Notes under the pieces: model-generated
The model's database searches: none
Told to the model about the DNA's origin: nothing
What the model saw: only the letters and a program-made list of their open reading frames with translations
Made by a program: the position numbers and the translations under genes
Part shown: positions 27,429 to 37,130 of the stretch, piece by piece
Layout: the number at the start of each line of letters is the position of its first letter
How positions within the stretch are numbered: position 1 is the stretch's first letter
Origin: Tolypothrix sp. PCC 7712
GTDB lineage: Bacteria > Cyanobacteriota > Cyanobacteriia > Cyanobacteriales > Nostocaceae
Assembly: GCF_025860405.1 (NCBI RefSeq)
Contig: NZ_CP063785.1
Location: forward strand, 4,402,001 to 4,466,000
DNA: 64,000 bases
Reading direction: 5' to 3'

Positions 27429-28310
27429 ATGAACATCAAAATCCAACCAATCTCAAACAGCATGGGTCAACAAATTATTAATACTGGCAATCATAGTATT
27501 GGGGAATTATCACGGGAGGAAATTATTAGTTTATTTAAAGAGTATGGAGCCTTGCTGTTTAGAGGATTTGCAAATAATGTCGAAATTTTTAAAGAATTTA
27601 GCAACTCATTAAGTACTGATTTTATGGATTATGCTGGCGGAGTATTTCAGCGCCGCATTATTAATGGCGATAAGACAGTTTTAAGCGTTAACAATTTTAA
27701 ATCGGCGATTAAATTGCATGGTGAGATGTATTATCAAAAGCATATCCCACTGATGTTGTGGTTTTTCTGCGCTCATCCAGCATCAGCAAAGGGAGAAACA
27801 ACAATATGTGATGGCAGACAATTCTATAATGAGCTGAGTAGCGCTACCAAAGATTTATTTAGCAAAAATCATATCAAGTTTACTGCCCATCTATCTGAAG
27901 CAGAATGGCAGAAACAATACAAAACTGAAGATGTGAATCAAGTAGCAGCAATATGTGAACTTAATGATACGCGTTTAACTATTTACCAAGATAATTCAAT
28001 ATTAACTGAGTATATTCGTCCAGCAATTATACCGAGTAGCTGCGGCAAATATCAGGTATTTATTAATAGCCTATTACCCGGTAAACATTTATATCCAGAA
28101 CGGCTAAGATTTGCCGATGATTCAGATATCTCCGATACAGTTATGTCTGAACTTAATGAAATAGCTGAGAGATTAACTACGGAAATTTCTTGGCAAAAAG
28201 GCGATATTTTAATGATTGATAATACAAGAATTCTTCATGGTAGAAGAGCTTTTGATGATGAGAGGCGAGATGTTTATATCAGGCTATGTGCCCCAGCTTT
28301 TTCAATCTAA
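27429..28310 (+). CDS. TauD/TfdA-family Fe(II)/2-oxoglutarate oxygenase
   Basis: 293 residues. The metal triad is visible as HGE (His97, Glu99) and His270 in RILHGRRAF; an arginine in RRDVYIRLC probably binds 2-oxoglutarate. The HxE rather than HxD form occurs in clavaminate synthase-like and some natural-product members. The start of the fold (ALLFRGF) is typical. No taurine transporter or biosynthetic cluster is adjacent, so the substrate is unknown. It precedes the aminotransferase gene by 170 bp on the same strand. Confidence 0.85.
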   Translation: MNIKIQPISNSMGQQIINTGNHSIGELSREEIISLFKEYGALLFRGFANNVEIFKEFSNSLSTDFMDYAGGVFQRRIINGDKTVLSVNNFKSAIKLHGEMYYQKHIPLMLWFFCAHPASAKGETTICDGRQFYNELSSATKDLFSKNHIKFTAHLSEAEWQKQYKTEDVNQVAAICELNDTRLTIYQDNSILTEYIRPAIIPSSCGKYQVFINSLLPGKHLYPERLRFADDSDISDTVMSELNEIAERLTTEISWQKGDILMIDNTRILHGRRAFDDERRDVYIRLCAPAFSI

Positions 28311-28482
28311 AGTCAAGCGCTGCGATAAATTAGCATCTTGGTAAAAATATTTACCGACTAAACTATCAACAAAATGATCAAATTTGTCAAATAGACCAGC
28401 TAAGGAATATTGAAAAGTCAATTCTCGATCAAGATTGTGGGATATTGTTAAATAGGTTAGAGATTCGCCAAATAAATTAAGA

Positions 28483-29649
28483 ATGAAGCTGGCAGCAAGA
28501 GTAAGTCAGGTAACACCCTCTTTAACCTTAGCGATCGCAGCTAAAGCTAAGGCAATGAAAGCAGAGGGTGTGGACGTTTGTAGTTTTAGCGCTGGAGAAC
28601 CAGATTTTGACACTCCAGCCCATATCAAAGCAGCAGCAGCAAAGGCTTTGGATGAAGGCAAGACCAAATATGGCCCAGCCGCTGGAGAACCAAAGTTAAG
28701 GGAAGCGATCGCCCGTAAGCTGAAAGCTGATAATGGTCTAGATTATAAAGCAGAAAATGTTATCGTCACCAATGGCGGTAAGCATTCTCTCTACAATTTG
28801 ATTGTGGCTTTAATCGATCCAGGTGATGAAGTCATTATCCCGGCTCCCTACTGGTTAAGTTATCCCGAAATGGTAACTTTGGTAGGTGGAGTTCCGGTAA
28901 TTGTCCCCACAGATGCTTCGACGGGTTATAAAATTACGCCGGAACAACTCCGCAAGTCGATTACGCCCAAAACAAAGTTATTTGTCCTCAACTCTCCATC
29001 TAACCCCACCGGGATGGTGTACACGCCAGCAGAAATTAAAGCACTGGCGGAAGTAGTAGTTGATGCAGATATCTTTGTTGTCTCTGACGAGATTTACGAA
29101 AAAATTCTCTACGACGGTGCGGAACATATCAGCATTGGTTCTTTAGGGAAGGAAATTTTTGCCCGTACCTTAATCAGTAACGGCTTTGCCAAAGCTTACT
29201 CGATGACAGGGTGGCGACTTGGCTATTTAGCGGGGCCAGTGGAAATCATCAAAGCCGCAAGCACCATTCAAGGGCATAGTACATCTAACGTTTGTACCTT
29301 TGCTCAATATGGGGCGATCGCAGCTTTAGAAAGTTCCCAAGACTGCGTAGAAGAAATGCGCCAAGCCTTCGCCAAACGGCGACAGGTAATGTTAGACAGA
29401 CTCAACGCCATTCCCGGATTGAGTTGTCCCAAACCTGACGGTGCTTTTTATCTTTTCCCCGACATCAGCAAAACTGGTCTAAAATCCCTAGAATTCTGTG
29501 ATGCACTCATTGAAGAACATCAAGTTGCAGTAATTCCCGGTATTGCCTTTGGTGCTGATAAGAACATTCGCCTTTCCTACGCCACTGACATGGCCACCAT
29601 TGAAAAGGGAATGGATAGATTGGAGAAGTTTGTACGGAGTCGGATTTAG
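28483..29649 (+). CDS. aspC: Aspartate aminotransferase, class I PLP enzyme
   Basis: 388 residues. The substrate-binding FSAGEPDFDTP lies at about 35-45, the PLP-contact SPSNPTG at about 168-174, SDEIYEK follows, and the Schiff-base lysine is in NGFAKAYSMTGWRLGY (about 230-245). The form matches cyanobacterial and Thermus-type (Ib) aspartate aminotransferases. It interconverts aspartate and oxaloacetate with 2-oxoglutarate and glutamate; some family members also accept prephenate. Function in general nitrogen metabolism is likely. Confidence 0.92.
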   Translation: MKLAARVSQVTPSLTLAIAAKAKAMKAEGVDVCSFSAGEPDFDTPAHIKAAAAKALDEGKTKYGPAAGEPKLREAIARKLKADNGLDYKAENVIVTNGGKHSLYNLIVALIDPGDEVIIPAPYWLSYPEMVTLVGGVPVIVPTDASTGYKITPEQLRKSITPKTKLFVLNSPSNPTGMVYTPAEIKALAEVVVDADIFVVSDEIYEKILYDGAEHISIGSLGKEIFARTLISNGFAKAYSMTGWRLGYLAGPVEIIKAASTIQGHSTSNVCTFAQYGAIAALESSQDCVEEMRQAFAKRRQVMLDRLNAIPGLSCPKPDGAFYLFPDISKTGLKSLEFCDALIEEHQVAVIPGIAFGADKNIRLSYATDMATIEKGMDRLEKFVRSRI

Positions 29650-29760
29650 GAATGGGGACTGGGTAATGGAGAATGGGAAATGGGGAATGGGAAATGGGGA
29701 ATGGGGAATAATAATTTCTCCTTGTTCCCTTTACCCTTTACCCCTTACCCTTTACCCCTA
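29650..29760. repeat. GGGGAAT / TTTACCC heptamer arrays
   Basis: The gap between the convergent aspC and glycosyltransferase genes consists of GGGAATG-type heptamers followed by TTTACCC-type heptamers. Confidence 0.85.
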
Positions 29761-29761
29761 C

Positions 29762-30949
29762 TCAAATCAACCCCATCTCTTGCAAACCCTGGCGGAGTCT
29801 CTTGGCTTCTTCAGGGTTATGCTGTTGGTGTAGGGCGATCGCATTTTTAAATGCTGTGACGCTGGCTTGAACATTGCCTACTTTGAGCTGTACTACTCCT
29901 AAATTTTGATAAGCTTCGGCATAGCTGGGGTTTAACTTGATGGCTTTTTGGTAACAGGCGATCGCATCTGTAAATAAACCTAAAGCTTTAAATGTCATTC
30001 CTAAGTTGTAATGTCCGCTAGCAAAATTCGGGTCAATTTTTAAAGTGGTTTCGTAAGCTTTCCTGGCATTTTTTAAATCTCCTGCTGCTTTGAGTAAATT
30101 ACCCAAATTGTTATATGCTCCCAATTTTAAAATTGGATAAATTGGTAATTTGATTGCAGCTTGATAGTGGGCGCTAGCTTGTTGAGGATTTTGTAAGCGA
30201 TTGTAGGCAATGCCTAAATGATAATGGAGTTCGTATAAAATTTCGTAGTTTTCTTCACTTGTCCTTACGCCTCTTTTGAGTAATTCTATACCTTCTTTAA
30301 TTTTGCCAGTTTCTACATACAAGGCTCCCAACTTACTACAAACGTAAGGATCTTCAGGATGAGCTTTGAAAAACTCTTCCATTGCGGCTTGGGCTTTGGC
30401 GTGTTTATTACCTTGGGCGATCGCAGTTTTTTGATATCCTTTATGTAAAATTGCTACTCCTTGTAAATAACCAATTTGCCAGTGTGGTTCTTTCTTGATA
30501 ATTTCTGATACACTATCATCAACTAAGGCATGATAAGGACGGGAAAACTGAATATCTGGATGTTTACGAAAAAGTCTAGAAACTAAAGAATAAGGGGACT
30601 GTTCTGCGCCTACTTCATGTCGCACAAGGTTGATTAATAAATATTCTTCACTTTGAATTGCTGAGTGAATTTGCGGTACAATTTCTGGAGTTAGTGTCTC
30701 ATCTGCATCTAACACTAAAATCCAATCGCCTGTGACATATTTTAAAGCTTCATTGCGCGCGATACTAAAGTTATTGTTCCATTGAAAATGATGTACTTTA
30801 GCACCATGTGCTTTAGCGATTTCTGGAGTGCGATCGCTAGAACCTGTATCTAAAACTACAATTTCATCAACGACATTTTTCACACTGCTGAGGCATTTAG
30901 GCAGTGTTGCTGCTTCATTTTTGACGATCATGCACAGGCTCAAATTCAT
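29762..30949 (-). CDS. Family 2 glycosyltransferase with C-terminal TPR repeats
   Basis: 395 residues. The GT-A domain covers about 1-210: CMIVKNEAATLPKCL, VVLDTGSSDRTPEIA and the metal-binding LVLDADETL. From about 205 to 390 there are five to six TPR units (AYNNLGNLLKAAGDLKNARKA; AYQNLGVVQLKVGNVQASV). This SunS/YcdG-like glycosyltransferase plus TPR architecture is frequent in cyanobacteria. The acceptor may be a protein, with TPRs helping recognition, but this is inference. It is monocistronic. Confidence 0.88.
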   Translation of the reverse strand: MNLSLCMIVKNEAATLPKCLSSVKNVVDEIVVLDTGSSDRTPEIAKAHGAKVHHFQWNNNFSIARNEALKYVTGDWILVLDADETLTPEIVPQIHSAIQSEEYLLINLVRHEVGAEQSPYSLVSRLFRKHPDIQFSRPYHALVDDSVSEIIKKEPHWQIGYLQGVAILHKGYQKTAIAQGNKHAKAQAAMEEFFKAHPEDPYVCSKLGALYVETGKIKEGIELLKRGVRTSEENYEILYELHYHLGIAYNRLQNPQQASAHYQAAIKLPIYPILKLGAYNNLGNLLKAAGDLKNARKAYETTLKIDPNFASGHYNLGMTFKALGLFTDAIACYQKAIKLNPSYAEAYQNLGVVQLKVGNVQASVTAFKNAIALHQQHNPEEAKRLRQGLQEMGLI

Positions 30950-31022
30950 AATTCAAATTACAGCAGTCTAATGATTTCAGAATTCTGACATATCTTGCTA
31001 GCGACTGTGTAATTTTGAGTGC

Positions 31023-31148
31023 CTGTTTGTCATTTGTTATTTGTCAATTGTCATTTGGTAGTTGGTAATTGGAATTTTTCCCCTTGTCTCCCTGCCTTTT
31101 ACCTTTTCCCAGTCCCCAGTCCCTAGTTCCCAATCCCCAGTCCCTAAT
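31023..31148. repeat. TTTGTCA / TTTGGTA / CCCCAGT arrays
   Basis: Degenerate heptamers of two types fill the spacer between the glycosyltransferase start and the end of the Uma2 gene. Confidence 0.8.
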
Positions 31149-31150
31149 TT

Positions 31151-31717
31151 CTACACGAATAGTCGTGCTACAGGACAAACAAAATTTGGCAGCAGAGGTG
31201 AAGACAGTTCGTCTGTTGTCAGTAATGTTGCTACTAATTTGAGAACAGCTTTTTCTCGGCGATACACCTCAACCTGTTGTAATTGCCAATTCAAAATCCA
31301 ATATTCTTGCACTCCTCTAGAACCATATAATTTTAGTTTTACTTCGCGGTCTCTTCGTTCGTTCTCTGTTCCAGAAGAAAGAACTTCTACAACTAATTCT
31401 GGTGCGCCTGTTAAATGTCCTTGACTATCAAGTAAAATTGCTAGGCGTTCTTTGCTGATCCAAACCACATCAGGAATTACATTATCTGCATCGGTGAAAA
31501 TAATCCCTGGAGTAGGGACAGCCTCACCAAGCCCGGTTGAGATTGACCAAGTTCTTAATTCTGCACAAATATTTGCAGTGGCTTTTTGATGTCCCCAATG
31601 CGGTGCCCTGGTCACAAATAATTCTCCATCAATAATTTCGTAGCGATTGCCGTTATCTGGCAACAACTCTAAGTCCGCGCTTGTCCAATGTACCCTTTCA
31701 TCAATGGTTTGGCTCAT
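31151..31717 (-). CDS. Uma2-family (DUF820) PD-(D/E)XK nuclease-like protein
   Basis: About 188 residues from the ATG at 31715-31717; an upstream ATG at 31774 adds 19 residues unlike the family. The fold markers are RYEIIDGEL near the start, NVIPDVVWIS, the PELVVEVLS strand and RDREVKLKLYGSRGVQEYWI, with Asp, Glu and Lys in the PD-(D/E)XK order. Uma2 genes are numerous in filamentous cyanobacteria; their function is unclear. It lies beside the pentapeptide-repeat gene without overlap. Confidence 0.85.
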   Translation of the reverse strand: MSQTIDERVHWTSADLELLPDNGNRYEIIDGELFVTRAPHWGHQKATANICAELRTWSISTGLGEAVPTPGIIFTDADNVIPDVVWISKERLAILLDSQGHLTGAPELVVEVLSSGTENERRDREVKLKLYGSRGVQEYWILNWQLQQVEVYRREKAVLKLVATLLTTDELSSPLLPNFVCPVARLFV

Positions 31718-31830
31718 ACGAACCCCGTAGAAATTACTACTATTATAATGATGGCGCGATCGCGCTTTTGTCACTCATAGCAAACAGCGATCGCTTATAT
31801 CTAGTGTGACAAAATATTAAGTTGGCATTT

Positions 31831-32400
31831 TTATAAATGAATGAAACCATCAGGCATGATAGTTCCTGTCAAAAATGTTTCGCTCATATCTGTAGCATAG
31901 AGATTTGCTCCGGTTAAGTTTGCTTCACTCAAGTTTGCTTCACTTAAATCGGCTCCTGTTAAATCCGCCCACTGCAAATCTGCTTTCCACATCCTCACTC
32001 CACCCATTTTGGCTCCACTTAAATTAGCACCTTGTAAGTTGGCTGCACTCAGTGATGCCATGTGCAAATTAGCATCACACAAGTCTGCATCATTGAGAGA
32101 CGCGCCACTGAGATCCGATTCATTTAAATTTGCAGTTGTCAGTGCAGCTTGGCGTAAATCAGCACCACTGAGAATGACTTCTGATAAATTCGCTCTATGT
32201 AGTTTCGCTCCTCTAAGATTCGCCTGGCTTAAATTAGCTCCACTCAAAGATGCACCTGAGAGGTTAGCGCCACTTAGGTTAACTCTGCCAAAATCTACAC
32301 CACCTAAATTAGCTCCCCGCAGATCTGCTTCTGGTAATTCTATGCCGTGAAAGCTTCTTTCTCCGGCTGCATACCTAGCTAGAAGTTCTTTAACATCCAT
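31831..32400 (-). CDS. Pentapeptide-repeat protein
   Basis: 189 residues. From about residue 22 to 180 it consists almost wholly of A(D/N)LXX pentapeptides (ADLRGANLGG, ANLSGASLSG and so on), about 30 units, which form a right-handed quadrilateral beta-helix. A short N-terminal helix (VKELLARYAAGER) is the only non-repeat part. There is no signal peptide, so it is probably cytoplasmic. Members of this family are numerous in cyanobacteria and mostly uncharacterised. Confidence 0.92.
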   Translation of the reverse strand: MDVKELLARYAAGERSFHGIELPEADLRGANLGGVDFGRVNLSGANLSGASLSGANLSQANLRGAKLHRANLSEVILSGADLRQAALTTANLNESDLSGASLNDADLCDANLHMASLSAANLQGANLSGAKMGGVRMWKADLQWADLTGADLSEANLSEANLTGANLYATDMSETFLTGTIMPDGFIHL

Positions 32401-33719
32401 GATTTTCGGTTTTCAGTAATTTAATGGGAACACTTAGTTTATTAGCGAAAAATCTTGTATTTTAACCACTACCATAAGGTTAAATTACGTAGCATAATTC
32501 ACTTCATTATTGTTACCAAAAGAGTTGGAAAATTTTAGTTACCAGAGAAAATAAAACTAATCTGTTTAATTATTTTACAGCCAGAAATCATGCCTGAATA
32601 TTGACATTTTGCAGAGAAACACTAACTTAATATTGCTTAATCAAACAACAATTAGCTTGTCTATTGATTTAAGCAATACCAGCATTCTGCTAAATAATAG
32701 TTAATCAAAATTAACCAAAAATCACCTATTTCGGTAATCAGATTTGCTAGGCGGGTATATGCAATTAAATGAATAATAGCATTTTGCAATGGTCATAGAA
32801 TAACTATGGAGAAGATAATACTAAATTATGATGATAGCTATTATGTAATTGCAATATTCTGTAAAAGATGCCAATATTAGTCTCTTAAATATACCAATTT
32901 ATTAAATCGACTTGACAAGTAATCTTATTTTTGTAAGCATCTGCAACTTGATGATACAGGATATTTTAAATTAGCAAATCTTACGTACTAGCATTAACTT
33001 TACTGACGCTGAATACATCTATGTCATAGTATTGACACAGTATTCACACAGAATATACATAAGATTGTAATACAAATTTAATAGGTGTAAAAGCTCACAA
33101 AAAACTCAGGTGCTATTGATTGCTAAGTCACAAATGCAAATAAATTAGTTATAAGCATCTATCTGAAGATAGGGCTATTGATGTTAAGTGGAGAATATGA
33201 GTAAAATTCTAACTACTTAGAAAGGTAGCATTGTATTTTGGCAAATACTGAGATAGAAACCATCTGTAGTTTTTGTGAAGCCAGGTACAGTTTATATCCT
33301 GATATGTCTATTATTCGTTCTTTTTCAATGCAATTATTTTTACTTATCAAACTGAATTCTTATATCATAAAATCAGCTATTGTTAATGCTGGCAATAATA
33401 TTCAATTATCTATCTTCACACCAACCGCTAACAGGTGTAAACTCATAACAAATAGTTTATGTAATCTACCAAAAGCTACTAGTACAACAAGGCAAAAGTA
33501 AAAAGTGAGCCAGTGCGGTGGACGGGTTCCCCGGCATAAAGCAACTGGCGAACTCCGTAGGAGTAAAAAGTAAAAAGAAAGAATAGTTATAGCACAAGTC
33601 TTTTAGCAATTACAGATGGTCTGTTGATTTACGCCGACTTGTACTAGCAACATTTTACCGCAATTATTGATTAATATAGTTGGTAGCTAATCTTAGTACC
33701 TTGACTCAATATATAGAAA
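32401..33719. other. 1.3-kb AT-rich gene-poor region
   Basis: I see no convincing gene. A TTG-initiated frame at 33238-33501 (87 residues, no family resemblance) is doubtful. At about 33505-33570 there is a dispersed repeat (GCCAGTGCGGTGGACGGGTT and CGGCATAAAGCAACTGGCG) flanked by AAAAGTA heptamers. At 33614-33650 words like those near 26153 recur. A noncoding RNA cannot be excluded. Confidence 0.55.
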
Positions 33720-35015
33720 ATGTCTGCAATGAAATCCTCGTTTATTACCAAAAATGCAGGTTTATTACGCCAAAAAATTAGAGATTATATCCTAACAGTA
33801 CGGCAATGGTTCGTTTCGACACCAGAAAGGGCACTTTTAGAAGCTTACGAAGCTGCTCAGATAATTAGAAATATTGAAGTTGAGCATTTTGGCGGTCAAA
33901 AAATTTCTAATTCTTCAGGGAATTATACTGCAAATGTAATGTCTTATTGGGAAGGGTACTTAAATAAAAATTTAACTATTATCAATATCAAAATAGCAGA
34001 GTTCCGCGTCAGCCGTTCAATGTTGGAGATGGCTAATAGTAGAATTTTAGAAAAGCTGCAATTTATTGATGATGTTATAGCTAAGTATACTCCTAGAACT
34101 GAACAAATTAATATTAGTGATATTGTCAAAAGTTCTGAGCCACTGACTATTGATAATAATATAGCAACTCAACCAGTAAAACCATCTAATAATAGAGTTA
34201 ATCAAGTTCCTAATTTAAACCAAAAGACAGGAGTATTGCCCAGGTCTTTTGGCAGGACAATTAACAAAATAAAAACTGATTTATCGCCTCAAGCAGAAGC
34301 AGAATTTATTAGAAATTATCAGCGTTCTAGAAATAGAACTAGAACTGCATTGAGATTTTTTCTAATTTTAATTCTTGTGCCTCTATTAACCCAACATTTC
34401 TCCAAACAGCTATTTATAAATCCTCTAGTTGAAAGAGCTAGAGGAGAACGCACTACTCAGATTTTTATCAACTCTGACATGGAAGAAAAAGCTTTACATG
34501 AATTAAAGAGTTTTGAAAGTAAACTTAAATTTGAGAGTTTATTACAGGAAGCACCTGCACTTTCGCCTGAGGGAATCAGAGAGAAAATTCAAGAAAAAGC
34601 GATTGAGATAGCAGAGGAATTTAACCATGAAAGTAATAGCGCTATCAGTAATGTATTTGCTGATTTAATTTCACTCGTTGCTTTTGCTATTGTAGTTGCT
34701 ACAAGCAAAAGAGAAATTGCCATTGTTAAGTCTTTTATCGACGATATTGTTTATGGACTTAGTGATAGTGCTAAGGCTTTTTTAATTATTTTGTTTACCG
34801 ATATATTTGTCGGATTTCACTCACCACATGGCTGGGAAGTTCTGCTAGAAGGCTTTGCAGAACATTTAGGATTACCAGCCAATGAAAGTGCAATATATTT
34901 ATTTATTGCTACATTTCCAGTAATTTTGGATACGATATTTAAATACTGGATATTCCGATATCTAAGCCGCTTATCGCCTTCTGCACTAGCTACGATGAAA
35001 GAAATGAATGAGTAG
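33720..35015 (+). CDS. pcxA: Proton extrusion protein, PcxA/CemA family
   Basis: 431 residues. The C-terminal half matches CemA: FFLILILVPLLTQHFSK (first membrane segment), LISLVAFAIVVATSKRE, AFLIILFTDIFVGFHSPHGWE and the final FPVILDTIFKYWIFRYLSRLSPS. The N-terminal 200 residues are the soluble extension present in cyanobacterial PcxA but not in the plastid protein. PcxA is needed for light-driven proton extrusion and, indirectly, inorganic carbon uptake. The long upstream spacer suggests its own promoter. Confidence 0.92.
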   Translation: MSAMKSSFITKNAGLLRQKIRDYILTVRQWFVSTPERALLEAYEAAQIIRNIEVEHFGGQKISNSSGNYTANVMSYWEGYLNKNLTIINIKIAEFRVSRSMLEMANSRILEKLQFIDDVIAKYTPRTEQINISDIVKSSEPLTIDNNIATQPVKPSNNRVNQVPNLNQKTGVLPRSFGRTINKIKTDLSPQAEAEFIRNYQRSRNRTRTALRFFLILILVPLLTQHFSKQLFINPLVERARGERTTQIFINSDMEEKALHELKSFESKLKFESLLQEAPALSPEGIREKIQEKAIEIAEEFNHESNSAISNVFADLISLVAFAIVVATSKREIAIVKSFIDDIVYGLSDSAKAFLIILFTDIFVGFHSPHGWEVLLEGFAEHLGLPANESAIYLFIATFPVILDTIFKYWIFRYLSRLSPSALATMKEMNE

Positions 35016-35615
35016 GATCAATGCAAAATTCAAAATTAAGCAACTGTGACAGAATATATTAGCTTAACATCCTATGAATATTTGATGATGAATTGGTGCG
35101 TCGCTATACGACAACATACCCTACAGACAAAACACTATACATTAGATAAATGAACTGAGAATAATTAGGATTTTAAAAATCATTTAGATGTAATTAAATT
35201 TTATTACTGCTGTAATGATTAAAAAATCAGGTATTTATCTTAGAGGAGATTTGTCAAGCAGTCCAACATCTTTTTCGGTACGTTAGCGATAGCGTAACGC
35301 ACCCTACTTTATAAATCATCTCTTATTTAAAGCATCTATATAAAGATAGAGATAGAGCTTATCTCTAAAGATATAAATATATTCAGAACTGATTTTTTGA
35401 TTTGATAGAAAGCTTTAATGAAAGTATATTTAATGCTGAAAAATAAAATTTGATATTGCTCGGAGAAAATTATCATATATAAAATCAGAAATTATTGAAA
35501 AATATATCAATTTATATCTATCTTTCGGTTGTGGCTTTTCCTTCAAGTGGTAGAAACATTGTTGAGTTTTTCTGGATAAATTGAATTTAAACCAGATGAC
35601 TTCTGTGAGGAACTC
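35016..35615. other. 600-bp spacer without recognised gene
   Basis: AT-rich. It contains dispersed-repeat words near 35095-35130 (GGTGCGTCGCTATACGACA) and 35277-35306 (TACGTTAGCGATAGCGTAAC plus GCACCCTAC). No gene or terminator stands out. Confidence 0.5.
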
Positions 35616-35894
35616 ATGAATATTATTGCTTGGGTAATATTAGGACTTCTAGCTGGTGCGATCGCAAAAGCAATTTATCCAGGTTATCAGGGTGGCGGAA
35701 TTCTTTCGACAATGGTATTAGGTATTGTCGGCGCTTTCATTGGTGGTAGTCTGTACACACTTTTGCAAACAGGAACTCTACAACTTACCGCTGCTGGTAC
35801 TGGTTTCAGTCTTACAGGTCTATTTATAGCTGTAATTGGTGCAATTATTGCTATTTATTTATGGGGACTATTGAGCAGAAGCAGTAGAGTCTAA
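35616..35894 (+). CDS. GlsB/YeaQ/YmgE-family small membrane protein
   Basis: 92 residues with three hydrophobic segments separated by glycine-rich turns: IIAWVILGLLAGAIAKAI, MVLGIVGAFIGGSLY and LFIAVIGAIIAIYLWGL. The YPG and GGG pattern after the first helix is typical of the transglycosylase-associated (YeaQ) family, often stress-induced. Function in the cell is unknown. A region with GAGGAA precedes the ATG by about 5 nt (ribosome-binding site). Confidence 0.88.
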   Translation: MNIIAWVILGLLAGAIAKAIYPGYQGGGILSTMVLGIVGAFIGGSLYTLLQTGTLQLTAAGTGFSLTGLFIAVIGAIIAIYLWGLLSRSSRV

Positions 35895-36202
35895 TTAAAA
35901 TCCTCAGGACAATGATTCTTGTGATTTTCTAGTCTGAGGCGTAATCTAAATTCGTTACGAAATTACGAAGGATTTTCAACTCGGAATTTGGTTTGGATCA
36001 AAGGTGAAAGGGTAAGGTTTAAAGGTTTTTTATTGCCTTTTTCCCCCTTCCTCTTGTACCCTTAACCGACAAATATTGGGGGGCAATCTAGATTTTAAGG
36101 TGTGAGTCTGTAGCGTTATTTTAGGAATTTGTATCAGTGGTAGCTGGTAATAATTCTAAATCAATCCATTGACCAAATAATTGTTTCAGGAAGCAGGAAA
36201 AA
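35895..36202. other. Spacer before the manganese-catalase gene
   Basis: No gene is visible in this 308-bp stretch. It includes a pyrimidine-rich tract (about 36030-36062) but no clear terminator. Confidence 0.45.
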
Positions 36203-36892
36203 ATGTTTTTTCATAAAAAAGAACCGATTCATGTAGTAAACGTTAGCGATTCTAATCCTAGGTTTGCTCAATTACTTCTAGAACAGTTTGGTGGAGCAAC
36301 AGGAGAACTTACAGCTGCACTACAATACTGGGTGCAATCTTTTCATGTCGAAAATGCTGGCATTAAAGATATGCTTCAAGATATTGCAATTGAAGAGTTT
36401 AGCCATTTAGAAATGGTAGGTAAACTCATCGAAGCTCATACTAAAAATACCGATCAAACCGAGGCTTATAAAAGTACTCTCTTTGCGATTCGGGGAATTG
36501 GCCCGCACTTTTTAGATAGTCAAGGTAGTGCTTGGACTGCAAATTACATCAATGAAGGTGGAGATGTCGTGCGTGATTTGCGAGCTAATATTGCAGCTGA
36601 AGCTGGAGCACGTCAGACTTACGAAGAGTTGATTAAGCTAGCGACAGATGATGGTACTAAACAAACTTTAGTACATCTATTAACCAGAGAAATTTCTCAT
36701 ACGCAAATGTTTATGAAAGCGTTAGATTCTCTGGGTAAATTGACAGATCCCTTATTTGGGAATATTCAACCAGATGAAACTGTTGCTCTCTACTACAACC
36801 TATCTACAAATGGTAGTCAAGATGAGCGTGGCCCTTGGAATTCTGAGCCAACATTCAAATACATTGCCGATCCTCTGCAAAAGCATTCCTAA
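36203..36892 (+). CDS. Manganese catalase-family protein
   Basis: 229 residues. The four-helix bundle ligands appear as E in GATGELTAALQYW, EEFSHLEMVG, ANIAAEAGARQTYEEL and TREISHTQMF, giving the E...ExxH...E...ExxH di-manganese set. The length fits the shorter cyanobacterial Mn-catalases such as KatB of Anabaena. It decomposes hydrogen peroxide without haem. Its proximity to the YeaQ-type stress protein suggests a stress role. I infer catalase activity from ligands only. Confidence 0.88.
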   Translation: MFFHKKEPIHVVNVSDSNPRFAQLLLEQFGGATGELTAALQYWVQSFHVENAGIKDMLQDIAIEEFSHLEMVGKLIEAHTKNTDQTEAYKSTLFAIRGIGPHFLDSQGSAWTANYINEGGDVVRDLRANIAAEAGARQTYEELIKLATDDGTKQTLVHLLTREISHTQMFMKALDSLGKLTDPLFGNIQPDETVALYYNLSTNGSQDERGPWNSEPTFKYIADPLQKHS

Positions 36893-37130
36893 TTAACTGA
36901 TATCAATTCTTGATGAAGCTGCATAGATTGAGAACCCACCTTTTTTAAGGGTGGAAGCAAAAAACATCTATCAAAGTTACCCTTAAAAAGAGGAATTTAG
37001 AGAGATATAAATATGTGCAACTTCACATGAAATTGGTATGAGTTATGAGCATTATATGAGCCAGTTAGAAGTAAATTCGCTGGCTCATTTTTCCGGAAAA
37101 ATTACAATTAAGTATATGGAGAATTGACTG

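Noticed and set aside
33238..33501. 87-residue frame starting at TTG
   Set aside because: No ribosome-binding site and no recognisable pattern; its end lies in repeats. It is left as a remote possibility only.
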